Origin: Bidens hawaiensis
Taxonomy: Eukaryota; Streptophyta; Magnoliopsida; Asterales; Asteraceae
Length of the DNA: 64,000 bases
Reading direction: 5' to 3'
NCBI GenBank assembly: GCA_021521415.1
Contig: JAIQDT010000191.1
Location: forward strand, 1,612,001 to 1,676,000
The first letter of the stretch is position 1, and every line of letters begins with the position of its first letter. Shown here in pieces: positions 45,295 through 56,005 of this stretch. The notes under the pieces are model-generated. The model did not search any database, had not been told where the DNA came from, and saw nothing but the letters and a program-made list of their open reading frames with translations. Both the position numbers and the translations under genes were made by a program.

Positions 45295-47836
45295 TGTCAC
45301 ACCCCGACTAGGTAAGTGCGAAAGCGTAATACGGGAATGTAACAAACACCTCTGGTATCAACCGCATTGTTATATAGAAAATTTACAACTAATTTCCATC
45401 ATATTACATTGGTTGGTACTAAGTTTACAAACTAGGCAAAAAAACACATAATCAGTTCTCGTGGCTGCTTATTCTTTATTAATATACTTGTATCTATCTA
45501 CAGCGATTCAATTTCACTCTTAGCACCGAGCACATAAGCAACTTATTCCAACTTCAGCTCACCCGAAAAGCATGTCAAAACGGGTCAACTATAAAGAGTT
45601 GGTGCGTTTCATAAGTTTGTACGAGTTCAGTATCAGTAATCATAGTACTCAGTATGTATGTATGTAAGTATGTATACGATGAAATTATAATAAGCCATAA
45701 GTGAATCCTTGACACGTTATCCTACGTGGCCTCCACTGCCCACACGTCTTCTCGTTCCTCAACTACCACATGCCCCAAAGGTACTATGTCTAAAACTACA
45801 TAGCATCATACAACAAGTTCTTATGGTCATGTGAAATTGTAAAACACGTTATGGCATAACCCACCGGCCATGCCAATTGGGTTTGTCAAACCAATAGTAC
45901 TATTCACGGGCCATGGGCTCGAAGTTAATCACTTGTGTGACGGGTTCAAGTGTTAGTACATAGATAATTCACATCATACAACGTTTCCAAGTAAATAAGT
46001 ATAAACAAACATGCTTTTCACCCCCCAGAAGTTAGTTAAACAGTTTAAAAAGTGGGGTCATGAAACTCACCTTATTGTATTATTGATCAGTTACACGTGT
46101 AGTATGTATAACGCCTCAACTACAGCTCATATCCTATAATCGGTATAGTACGGTTAACACTAGTACAATCTTTAAACTAAATCGGGCTGTATATCTAGTA
46201 TGGGTATGACTGTTACGCCCAAAACATAAGATTGTGACGATGCACATTATGAAATGTTCAAAACCAGACTCGGCTCAGTTTCATCGGTTTCCGTGCCTGG
46301 CCAAGTTAGTCATTTACGAGTTTCGGAAATAGGTATGATCACACAAACTTAAGTAAGCATACTGTTTGATAAAATGACTTGCTTTATAAAAGAATTTTAA
46401 GATTTCAGTATCTCGATTAGTCGCAGGTTTGTTTCCGTTTTCATGTTGATTTGATTATACAAAACGCGTACAATCCACCCGAGTTGTCCGAAAATCTCGT
46501 AACAAGTTCGTTTTTATCAAATTCATTCAAAACTATGATGTTTGACCACTTTTGAGGTATTGGCATACAGTCAGTTCGTTAAACATAATGCTACCGGTTT
46601 CCTAAAAACATATATAATTTAAATCTTTAAATTATCATAACTATTTATATAATTATATATAACATATGAGATATTTTGCAAAAAGAAATTAAAGTCTATA
46701 GAGTCTTATAAAAATATTTTCAGAATTATTACACTTACCTATTTATTTATAAAAATTCATTTTATGTGTTATAATTAACCGATAAATAACCCGTTTATAA
46801 CAAAAAATTACAGAAAAATCAGATAATTTTTCTGAGTGATCAAAATACCATAACATAACCCCTGTAAATTTTCTAGATACTAATTCTTTGGTCAAAATAC
46901 ATTTTTGTGCATTTTTCGGCTGTTAAAACCCGATTAAACACAAATGTACAAACTGTATTTAAACATATCCAAATGATTCCAAATTTTACCTGTGTTCTAA
47001 ACCAAGTTTCAAAAATTTTCATGAATTTTAACTATTTTTCATAAATAAACGTCATTAAACGGTAATAAATTCACCAAATATTCTCCGTTTATCAAAATAT
47101 TACCAAATTTGAACAGGGACTCACTTATATGATCCATAATGTTCCTGCAATGTTTCACAAACTAAAAAAAAGCACATAACAACCTAATACTAAACAACCC
47201 CTAAATGAGTAAACTAGTAATACCTTGTCGGTTTTTCAATCGGTTAAGATTTCTGTTCGAGTTTTTGGGTACTTGGTTAGCTATACAAGTATCTATAGAT
47301 AATATACAACAAAACCAGGCATAAGTCATCCATCATAAAGCCTTATTACTAAGGGTTTTGTTTAGGGTTTCAAATCGAAGTTATAAAATGTAAAAACGTC
47401 ATATCAACGTTCTAATCCGTTCTTTTGGTAAAAAAATCCTTATGTTTCTGGTTTGTTATCATGTTTAAGATCAAAACATGATTTTAGGATATTTTGAAAG
47501 GTTTGGGATGGTTAAACATGATTATCACTAATCAATACATGTTTATATGATCATAACTTGATTAAGACAAGTTTAAAAGTTAAAAAAAAATAGGTTTTAC
47601 CTACGAAGAACAGGGTCAGGCTAGAAACTGGTGTAAGTATATGTGTGAAATGACTTAGAAAAATTCAAGAAACAACAAGATATACTAGGGGTGGGACCCC
47701 TAGTTGTGGCCTCCACCAAGGGAGGGCCTAATGGGCCTCTCTTGCGGCTAATTTTCCTCGTTTTGCGTGCCCAAAGTCCGATTCCAAGTTTCCTTTGGGT
47801 TCGGTTTTTCGTGAAATTTTGTAAAATAAGAAAAAT
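45295..47836 (-). mobile_element. LTR remnant of the TGTCACACCCC family
   Basis: Starts TGTCACACCCCGACTAGG, has a GTATGTATGTATG patch and an ACTCACCTTATT block matching other LTRs of this kind in the window, and runs into the short LTR at 47837. Its right end is not seen, so it may have been split by the chromovirus. It is AT-rich throughout, without genes. Confidence 0.5.
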
Positions 47837-48183
47837 GTAAGGCCCCGTTACCGGTGCCCTACATTTGGACGTTGGATTTACTCATAAACGCAGTTCTTAA
47901 TATCATAGTTAATTAAAACATTCGCAGAACATTAAAACATTCATAAACATTACATATAAATCCATAACTTTGTCATAATAAAACATATTGTCTTTCAATT
48001 CAAATATAAATATTAAAAACGTCTTTAAGTCTTCAGATGCCAGACTATTATTCCTCTGTCATATGTCTACAGGTCATAATCAGTATCGATCGGTTACCCG
48101 TTTAATCGTTACGAATTAACTGATTTATCGTTTACTCGCTACGTAGTGAATAAGGTGTACCTCGTTTTGTCACGAATGTCACA
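47837..48183 (-). mobile_element. Short or internally deleted 3' LTR of the chromovirus
   Basis: Left end TGTAAGGCCCCG resembles the complement of the 7290 and 39302 LTR ends for about 100 bp; right end AATGTCACA meets TTCTCCACCC, whose complement GGGTGGAGAA suits a polypurine tract. At 347 bp it is far shorter than related LTRs here and no TATA is seen, so an internal deletion is likely. Confidence 0.5.
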
Positions 48184-48194
48184 TTCTCCACCCA

Positions 48195-48636
48195 TTAAGA
48201 AATTTCTTCCTCGAAATTCGATGTGCCTATGGTTTTATTTTTAGGAAACAAGTGTGGGTATTTCTTTCGAAATTCGTCATTTCGTTCCCAATTAAATTTG
48301 GGTCCTCGTTGTGAGTTCCACTGAACTTTTACCAATGAGATTTTGTCATGTCTTAACTGTTTGGTTTTCCTGTCCACAATTTCTACTGGTTCCTCTACAA
48401 AGTTTAGCTTTTCATTTACCTGAACATCTTCCAGTGGTACAATCGCCATCTCATCAGTAAGACACGTTTTCAAGTTTGACACATGAAACACATCGTGGAT
48501 AGTGCTCAGTTCTAGGGGTAATTTCAATCGGTAGGCTACGGGACCAATTGTTTTGCAATAATCTCGAAAGGTCCAATGTATCTCGGGGATACTTACCGGT
48601 CTTTCCAAATCTTATAACACCTTTCCATAGGGACAC
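48195..48636 (-). pseudogene. Chromovirus: integrase C-terminus and chromodomain-like tail
   Basis: GPVAYRLKLPLELSTIHDVF and HVSNLKTCL are the usual end of a Ty3/gypsy integrase. The tail EIVDRKTKQLRHDKISLVKV, WNSQRGPKFNWERNDEFRKK and YPHLF is the chromodomain-like motif of the Tekay/Del clade, thought to steer insertion to marked chromatin. A frame change lies near 48600. It stops just before the polypurine-like tract. Confidence 0.85.
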
Positions 48637-48845
48637 TTTAAGAAATACCTTGTCGCATATTTCAAAAGATAACGGTTTTCTATGAACATCGACGTAACTC
48701 TTTTGTCGGTCACAGGCGGCCTTCCGTTTCCGTTTAATCTTATAAATCTTACCGGTCGTTTCTTGAATTAAATCGGACTTTGTAATTTAAGTATCGCCCA
48801 TCTGTCCAACTAAGTGGCGGCCTACATTTTCGCCCGTATAATGCT

Positions 48846-49595
48846 TCATATAGTTGCTGCTTGTATACTTCTGTGGTAACTGTTATTGTACGAGAATTCA
48901 ATGAGCGGGAGGTGTTGATCCCAATTACCTTTAAAATCTAGTGCACAAGCGAAAAGCAAATCCTCTAAGGTTTGAATGATTAGTTCGGATTGACCATCTG
49001 TTTGGGGGTGGTAAGCTGTACTCAGGTCTATTCGGGTTCCCAAAGCTTCTTAAACTTCTTGCTAAAAATGGGAAGTAAAATGACTATCCCGATCTGAAAT
49101 AATTGAAGGTGGTACTCCGTGTCAAGATACAATTTCGTCAATGTAAATTTGGGAGATTTTTTTGGCAGTGTAGTTATTACGAGTCGGAATGAATTGTGCA
49201 GATTTGGTTAATCGGTTTACAATTACCCAAATTGCGTTGTGTCTCTGGAGGTTTTGGGGAGGTGTGTTACAAAACCATGGTAATTTGTTCCCATTTCCAT
49301 TGTGGGATTTCGGGTTGTTGCAACATTCCCTAAGGTTTTTGGTATTCAGCCTTAACACGAGCATAAGCGCACATTTACTTACATACATGGCTATATCCTT
49401 CTTCATACCAGGCCACCAGTAAAATTCTTTAACGTCTTTATACATCTTATCGGTACCTGGATGAATAGAATATATGGACTTGTGTGCTTCATCAAGAATT
49501 AATTCCCGAATATTATGAAGAGTCGGAATCCATACTCGATTTTTGAAGTAATATATTTCATCAATCTTCTTCTCAAAGTTCCTTTTCATTCCCAT
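48846..49595 (-). pseudogene. Chromovirus integrase
   Basis: The zinc-binding part holds EAHKSIYSIHPGTDKMYKDV and KEFYWWPGMKKDIAMYVSKC; the second Cys of the final CX2C is lost. Catalytic-core pieces include RLTKSAQFIPTRNNY and, after frame changes near 49120 and 49040, [12 protein letters not shown] with the last acid of the DDE triad, then [13 protein letters not shown]. Several shifts make it non-functional. Confidence 0.88.
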
Positions 49596-50256
49596 GCAAT
49601 TCTTCCTTTTCTAATTGATCTTCTTTTAAGGCTTCGTCTTGGGCAACACGAATTTGTTCGATGAGGCTACTATGGACAATCATTCCAAGGGGTTTAATTT
49701 GTTCCTTCTGACTTAATGCATCAACTACTATATTGGCCTTACCCGAATGGTATTTAATTTTACAATCGTAGTCATTTAACAGTTCTACCCATTTTCTTTG
49801 CCTCATCTTCAGCTCTTTCTGATCAAATATGTGTTGTAGGCTTCTGTGGTCCGTATAAATTGTACATTTGGTGCCGTATAAGTAGTGTCTCTAGATCTTA
49901 AGTGCAAACATAACTGCTCCCAGTTCCAAGTCGTGGGTTGTATAATTCTTCTTATGTACTTTTAATTGTCGAGAGGCATACGCTATTACTTTCTTTCATT
50001 GCATCAGTACGCATCCGTTCATCTGTATGCATTCTAAACCTTTACGGGATGCATCATAATAGACTACCAAGTCATTAGTTCCATCTGGAAGACTTAATAT
50101 TGGAACTTCACATAACTTTTGTTTTAACGTTTGGAATGCCATTTCTTTTTCTTTTCCCCGGTCATGCATTCGATCTTTTTGAGTTAATAAGGTTAAAGGT
50201 TGGGCAACACTTGAAAAGTTTTCAATAAATCGTCGGTAATATCCGGCTAATCCCAA
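49573..50256 (-). pseudogene. Chromovirus RNase H region
   Basis: GYYRRFIENFSSVAQPLTLL connects RT to RNase H; then LVVYYDASRKGLECIQMNG carries the first RNase H Asp; after a break near 49990 comes [24 protein letters not shown]-type sequence with VVDALSQ, the end of the domain. Breaks lie at about 49810 and 49995. Confidence 0.85.
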
Positions 50257-50345
50257 AAAATGGCGAATTTATTTTGGTGATATAGGTACTTTCCAATTCA
50301 TAATAGCCTCAATTTTACTGGGGTTTACTTGGATTCCTTGTTGAT

Positions 50346-51130
50346 TCATAATGTGTCCAAAAATTGTACTTCTTGTAGCCAGAATTCACATTTGGACAAC
50401 TTGGCGTATAACTTTTCTTGCCTCAATAATTCCAAGATTACCCACAAATATTGTTCGTGTTCTTCCTTACTTTTCGAATATATCAAGATGTCATCGCTAA
50501 ATAATATAACAAATTTGTCAAGGTAAGGTTTACAAAATCGGTTCATGAGATCCATAAATACTGAAAGTGCATTGGTCAATCCAAACGGCATAACCAAAAA
50601 TTCATAGTGACCGTACCAAGTTCGGAAGGCTGTTTTTGGGGCATCTTCTTCTTGAATTTTTACTTGATGATGCCCGATCTAAGATCAATTTTTGAAAAAT
50701 ACTTCGCTCCCTGAAGTTGATCAAACAAGTCATCAATTCGAGGTAAGGGGTATATGTTCTTGATAGTTACTTTTTTAATTCCCGGTAACCAATACATATC
50801 CGAAAACTTCCATATTTAATTTTCAAAAATAAAACTGATGCTCCCCGTGGTGAATAGCTAGGTCGTAAAATCCCCTGTCGAGTAATTCTTGCAATTGGTT
50901 GGACAGTTCTTGCATTTCAGAAGGTGTAAGCCGTAAGGTGCCTTATCAATGGGAGCTTCTCCCGGTATTAAGTCAACGCGAAATTGGACTTGTTGAGTCA
51001 GTGGTAAACCAGGCAACTCATTAGGAAACACATCTGAATACTCTTGTACCACTAGGATGTCTTTTATACATTTTTCATCAGGGTTCTTAGTTATTACACT
51101 TGCTAAATATACTGTACATCCTTGGCGCAA
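50346..51130 (-). pseudogene. Chromovirus reverse transcriptase
   Basis: It starts after protease with DVFPNELPGLPLTQQVQFRV and LIPGEAPIDKAPY. The palm is in [19 protein letters not shown] and the catalytic box [15 protein letters not shown] (DD intact). The piece between 50860 and 50600 is broken by frame changes. Similar to Tekay-type RT, in keeping with the chromodomain tail. Confidence 0.88.
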
Positions 51131-51364
51131 GTATTTCAGTACTTTGAGTTGGGATACGAGTGGTAATATGTTACCTGATTTCTCTCCTTGTACAATGATC
51201 TTTTTGTCATTCGAGAAGGGAATTTTAACAATTTTATCCTTACAAACAATTTATTCCATATACTTAGATAGCCGGTCCATACCGACTATCACATCAAAGC
51301 TTCCTAATTCTACCGGGAGTAAATCAAAAAGGAAAGGTTGATCGTTTAGGATGAGGGAGCAATT

Positions 51365-51964
51365 TCAGATTGTATGTTTAACAATTATAGGCTTACCCTT
51401 AGCGAGCTCTATAGTATAAGGATCTATTAGTTCACTAACTGGAATATTTTTGAATGGTAAAAAGTTAACAAATACAAAACTCCTATCGGCTCCCGTATCA
51501 AACAAAACTGAAGCACACTGACTGGAAACTAAGTATGTACCTGTTACTACGTTCGGGTCATTTCGCACTTCACCAAATCCTATTACGCAAGCGTGTCCCC
51601 TAGCTGGGTTGGAAGTTGGCGCCTGTACTTGGTTCTGCCTTCTCATTGCACCCTGATTCAGCTTGGGGCAGTATCTCCGAAAGTGTTTCGTAGTACCACA
51701 CTCGTAGAAATTACGGAGGTTCAATGTGGGTGGGGTTTGTTGGTTGAGTTGAGGTCGGGTTGGTTGATGTCGACGAGGTTGGTTTGCTTGTTGTGGTCGG
51801 TTTACATTATAAGTAGCGGCTCTGTAGTTCAGGGTATAATGTCTAGTCCTTTCGCACTTGTGACGCATTACTGGTTTACATTCACCTACATGATGAAGGT
51901 TACATTTCCCACATTTTGGTAACGTTCCTTTATAGGGTTCTTGTATCACATCTGAACTAGTCAT
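51365..51964 (-). pseudogene. Chromovirus gag end and protease
   Basis: A Cys-rich part, CGKCNLHHVGEC and HKCERTRHYTLN, is followed by a Gln/Pro-rich linker and a damaged zinc knuckle NFYECGTTKHFRRYCP, in which the first Cys is Tyr. Protease follows with VLFDTGADRSFV, an intact DTG active site. The frame is open for about 200 codons. Confidence 0.85.
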
Positions 51965-52399
51965 GGCCTAGTTTCGGTTTTACGGACGAGCTCATTTATT
52001 TTGAGGGTTCCATTGCATCCTATTCCAATAATCAGATCATTTTAAACTTGATGATTCCCCTGGCATCTTTATTGATCTACTCCTTGTCAGATCAAAAGTA
52101 ACTACACCAGCTTGGGAGACAAAACTTTCCAAGGTTGGGTGGGCTACTGAGTTTACTATACTTCTTACAGCAGGGGCTAATCCCCAAATATAGCATTCAA
52201 TACATTTAGATTCCGGAGTAACTAGGCATACAGTTTATAGCTTCTTGTAAAAAGGTTTTGAGTTCGCCCCATAACATACAGTTTATAGCTTCTTGTCCCC
52301 TTATCCGAACAATTGTGTTACAGCACATCAAAGCGTGATCCACAAACATACAGGCAGCGAACTTGACTATACAGTCTAGTGGTCATTCACTAATGTTGA

Positions 52400-52894
52400 T
52401 TATGGACTCGGTCTTTTCAATCCACTTAACCAAACCGTTAGGTCCTTCCGTACCCTTGAAATCGGTCGGTTTATATGAGCTAAATTGCTTAAATGAATAT
52501 TCTTGATGCGGGGTTCTTGATTGTTACCGGTATTTGGTTGAGCATTAACGTTTGCAGTTGTATTGATGTTCTGTGTGAGAGTTGCATTCGTGGCATTATT
52601 GGTGTTCAGAACGGGTTCAGGGTACCCAACGACATTCACAGTCGGGTGAGTATTATTATTGTTAATAACAGTTTCAGTAGTCCTCGGGGTAGTAATGCCC
52701 AAGGCTACATTAGTATCCAGCGGAGGTATATTATCAGTGGCCGTAGTGGTGCTCGAGGGTTGTTTAACAGTTGTATTTGCACGTATACTAGTAGGGACTT
52801 GTGCTACAATGGTCGGTTTTATTGCTTGTAGTTGGCGAGCTATCATTTCGCCCACTTCCGCCTCATATATAGGGTTAGCTTTCTTTGGGGCCAT
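52400..52894 (-). pseudogene. Chromovirus gag N-terminus
   Basis: Starts MAPKKANPIYEAEVGEMIAR, a typical Gag opening, then a long Asn/Thr-rich linker (NTNNATNATLTQNINTTANV). The conserved capsid segment between 52400 and 51965 is present only in broken frames. Confidence 0.75.
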
Positions 52895-53519
52895 TCTTTA
52901 AAAAATTTTAAATGTATTTTAATTAATATTGTTTCCACCATAATAAGCATGTTATCATGATAATCAAAATCACAAACACACAACTATGCCAAAGAACACA
53001 TTTGTATTACCTATAATCATTACTGTACATATGCATCCCAAAACTAGCGCATATGTTTAACCTGGTATAGGCCAGCGCTTATATATTCAAAATTTGTCTC
53101 GAAGTGACAGATAAACTTAACCCGATAAGTGCGAGTGCTTGTAATAATAGTAAACCGTAAATGTTTCCCATGTCAGCCCAACATGATGTCAAAAGACTAT
53201 GTACAATAGTGTATACTACTCATATATGTGTCTATTTATGATATAACAACCATAAAACAACAGCCACTAAAGTTGCAATAACCGACATACAGAACCACAG
53301 CTAAGATGCCATCTGTTCTAAACGCCAACGGTAACAAGCATTTGATCTCCTCAAATCTCTCATGCTCTAATGTAGGTACCAAACATCTTCACGGGTTTCT
53401 TGTCTAAATTGATTCAGGTCGTTTATTGATGTTGAGTGGTCTAATACTTGGTCAGTTATTACTCCTAACCAAGCAGAGTCAGACATAGGATGTGGTTCCT
53501 GGATAGGGGTTGGCACACC
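52895..53519. other. Chromovirus leader between the extra ORF and gag
   Basis: No gene seen. On the minus strand a continuation of the upstream ORF past its stop (PMSDSAWLGVITDQVLD) is readable from about 53500 to 53400, after which no frame persists. Confidence 0.45.
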
Positions 53520-53936
53520 TCAGGCAGGGACAGGTATCTCAGTGACCTGTAATTGTGAAGTCTCTCTTCTATGATAAGTCGAGCGGGGAGGGGATAGGGT
53601 ATACTCAGGTGGGTGCACAGTAATGCGATCGGTCTGGTGGATCTTGTGTGTAAGAGTGGATGGTGAAGCATGGTGTACACGAGGTGTAGGGGATCTCACT
53701 GGGGAATTATATGCACTAGTGGTTCCTGCTCCTAAGTCATTACTAGTGGATTCCCTATGGGGATAGGTGTCACAACGAAATCCCGATAAGTCGGGTTGAT
53801 CTGCAGGTACCTTGTGGGGAACTACAAAATTCCCTAAACTCTCGCTCACTTCCTCCACTGGTTCCTCTTCTTCCTCATGTAGTTTTGGTACTGCAATAGA
53901 TATGCGATCCGTACTTCTCGACATATTTCTGCACAA
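53520..53936 (-). CDS. Pro/Ser-rich ORF upstream of gag, unknown function
   Basis: 138 codons open on the minus strand, 0.6 kb before gag. The start may be the Met of MSRSTDRISIAVPKLHEEEE. It has an acidic segment (EEEEEPVEEV), then SLGNFVVPHKVPADQPDLSG and a Pro/Ser/Thr-rich half without Cys or membrane segments. It could be a separate leader ORF of this retroelement or a relic of a longer Gag-like protein. No known domain is recognised. Confidence 0.45.
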   Translation of the reverse strand: MCRNMSRSTDRISIAVPKLHEEEEEPVEEVSESLGNFVVPHKVPADQPDLSGFRCDTYPHRESTSNDLGAGTTSAYNSPVRSPTPRVHHASPSTLTHKIHQTDRITVHPPEYTLSPPRSTYHRRETSQLQVTEIPVPA

Positions 53937-54035
53937 GGGTTAGTAATAAGAATAATATCTTTAATAATATCAGTCATAATAAAATACATACAAGTATTCA
54001 TACACATTAGCACATATAATCGTTTATATATATAT

Positions 54036-55181
54036 AGGGGATGGTTCATGCGAGAAGTAAAGTTATTGCGAGAAGTTAATCTGGACCACTCATTTAATTT
54101 TTAATCTTAAATCATTAAAATATATAAAAAGGTTATTAAAGTAATATAAATGTATTCTCTCTCCAATTAATGTATATAATTAATCTAATACAAATTACAT
54201 TTCTAATTAATATAATTAATATAATCACAATAAATCCATAAAACAATAAATTAATCTTTATAACTTTTTACCATATTTCTTGAATTCACCCTACATAACT
54301 ATAATATTTTACTACACCTCTACAATTTTTTCCTACATATCTTTAATTTTTTCGTACACATCTAAATATGTTTCCTACACATTTTATATTTCTTCGTACG
54401 CTACACATCTTCAAATGTTTCCTACGCAGATTTAATTTCTTCCTGCACGTCTTTAATTTTCTCATACATATCTTCCTTTTTATCCTACACATATTTAATT
54501 TTCTTATACACAACATATTTTTTTCCTACACATCTACAATTTCGCCGAACACGTTTTTCTTTCATCACACATATCTTCAATTTTTCCGACGCGTATTTAA
54601 TTTATTCCCACGCATATTCAAAATTTTCCTACACATTTTAAATTTTCTCATACACATCCTCATTTTTTTTCCTACACATTTCTAATTTCCCATACGCAAC
54701 TTAATTCTTTTTTCCTACACATCTTTATTTTTTTCATACACATCTTATTTCTTTTCCTACACATTTCCAGTTTATTAGTACACATTTTTTTTCTGTCTTA
54801 CACATCTTCATATTATTAATTTTTTTTTTCAAAATAGCAATCAATGATGAAAATACTATTTTGCTTAAATGTTATAAATTAAAAACTTTTTATTGGTGAA
54901 AAAAGAGCAAAATTAAATCTTACACTAACATATAATAAAATAAATAAATTGTAACTTACAAATCATAAATTCTTGAGATTTTATTTAGGGATAGATGAGA
55001 TAAATTAAATGATGAATTATTGTATCCTACATAAACTACCCTATTATTATTAATTTCAAAGTCTTTCAAGTTTTATTAATTATAATAAATGCAATAATTT
55101 TCAACCATTGATTAATAATCTAATGGTTGAAATCACTTCTCGCACTTCTCTTTATAAAATCACTTCTGAAATGAATATAAT

Positions 55182-55184
<3 letters not shown>
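54036..55184. mobile_element. MITE-like element inserted in a (TA)n tract
   Basis: The left end reads GGGGATGGTTCATGCGAGAA; the right end on the minus strand reads AGGATTATATTCATTTCAGA and then AGTGCGAGAAGTGATTTCAA. Both ends therefore carry GCGAGAAGT blocks in inverted orientation. TA tracts stand on both sides (54025-54036 and from 55184). It truncates the chromovirus 5' end. Confidence 0.6.
54368..54830 (+). repeat. Degenerate tandem repeats with CCTACACATCTT
   Basis: About fourteen units of 30-34 bp with the pattern TTTCCTACACATCTTTAATTTT and variants, inside the MITE-like element. The long open frame here is a by-product of the repeats. Confidence 0.8.
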
Positions 55185-55219
<35 letters not shown>

Positions 55220-55330
55220 AAAGAGAGTGAAAATAGAGATTAATGGAGTTAAACCTTCACTTCTCACACTTCTCGCTGTAAAAAAACTTCTGAAATGATC
55301 CAATACCTATATATATATATACATATCAAA
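55184..55330. mobile_element. Third copy of the same element end, with long TA tract
   Basis: After a (TA)n run (55184-55216), 55250-55310 repeats TTCACTTCTCACACTTCTCGC and ACTTCTGAAATGATCC, the right end of the element above, followed again by TA repeats. Confidence 0.6.
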
Positions 55331-55536
55331 ATATTAGTTTTTAAGTTATTATACATTTATATATATACATATATGCTTTTACATATACATACAACATGAA
55401 CGAAAACGTGAGAAAAACAAGTATTATAAAGTCGGTTTTCACTAAAATAGTTTTAATTAGTTATTATATTAATAATATATTTATTAAATGTTTTTAAAAA
55501 TATAATAAACAAAAAACCTAAAAGTCCGGGGTGGCA

Positions 55537-55591
55537 GGGGTCGAACCCGCGGCCTGCTCCCTGTGATTCAAGTGTATAACCAACTGGGCTA
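55537..55591 (-). other. tRNA-like box A/box B pair in an LTR
   Basis: On the minus strand TAGCCCAGTTGG (complement of 55580-55591) and GGTTCGACCCC (complement of 55537-55547) match the RNA polymerase III box A and box B, 32 bp apart. The acceptor ends do not pair, so it is not a working tRNA gene. Confidence 0.6.
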
Positions 55592-56005
55592 CCAGCGACG
55601 TGCATACGTAACCCGTTTAAATTAAATATAAACACAAGCAGAAACAAAAACAGTTTTGAATATAAACCCTAGCAATCGATTTGATCAAACTCATTATAAT
55701 TAATCAAATCAATTATGGGGATTTTGTTAAGAATCTTCTCGCGATCAAAACCAAATATTTAATTACCTCGAATAATGGCCGGAAGTGGGTTAAACGGATT
55801 AAACAATGGCCGGCGGTGAAAGGGTATGGATGAATGAGTAAATGATTAAATTAATCTAATTATATAGGGGGTTAAAGTCGGCCATATAATAAGGATCGTA
55901 TATGGACAGTTAATTGAAATATAATTGTCGATTTCGTGATCAACAAGGTTAATAGGGGTGTTGGCTTAGTTATTAAGGAAAAACGAATCAAGAAGACATA
56001 ATTAA

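Noticed and set aside
54368..54685. 105-codon Phe/Leu-rich plus-strand ORF, apparently a membrane protein
   Set aside because: It is produced by the TTTCCTACACATCTT tandem repeats and has no conserved motif.
55537..55591. A functional tRNA gene
   Set aside because: Boxes A and B are present, but the acceptor stem does not pair and the position is inside an LTR.
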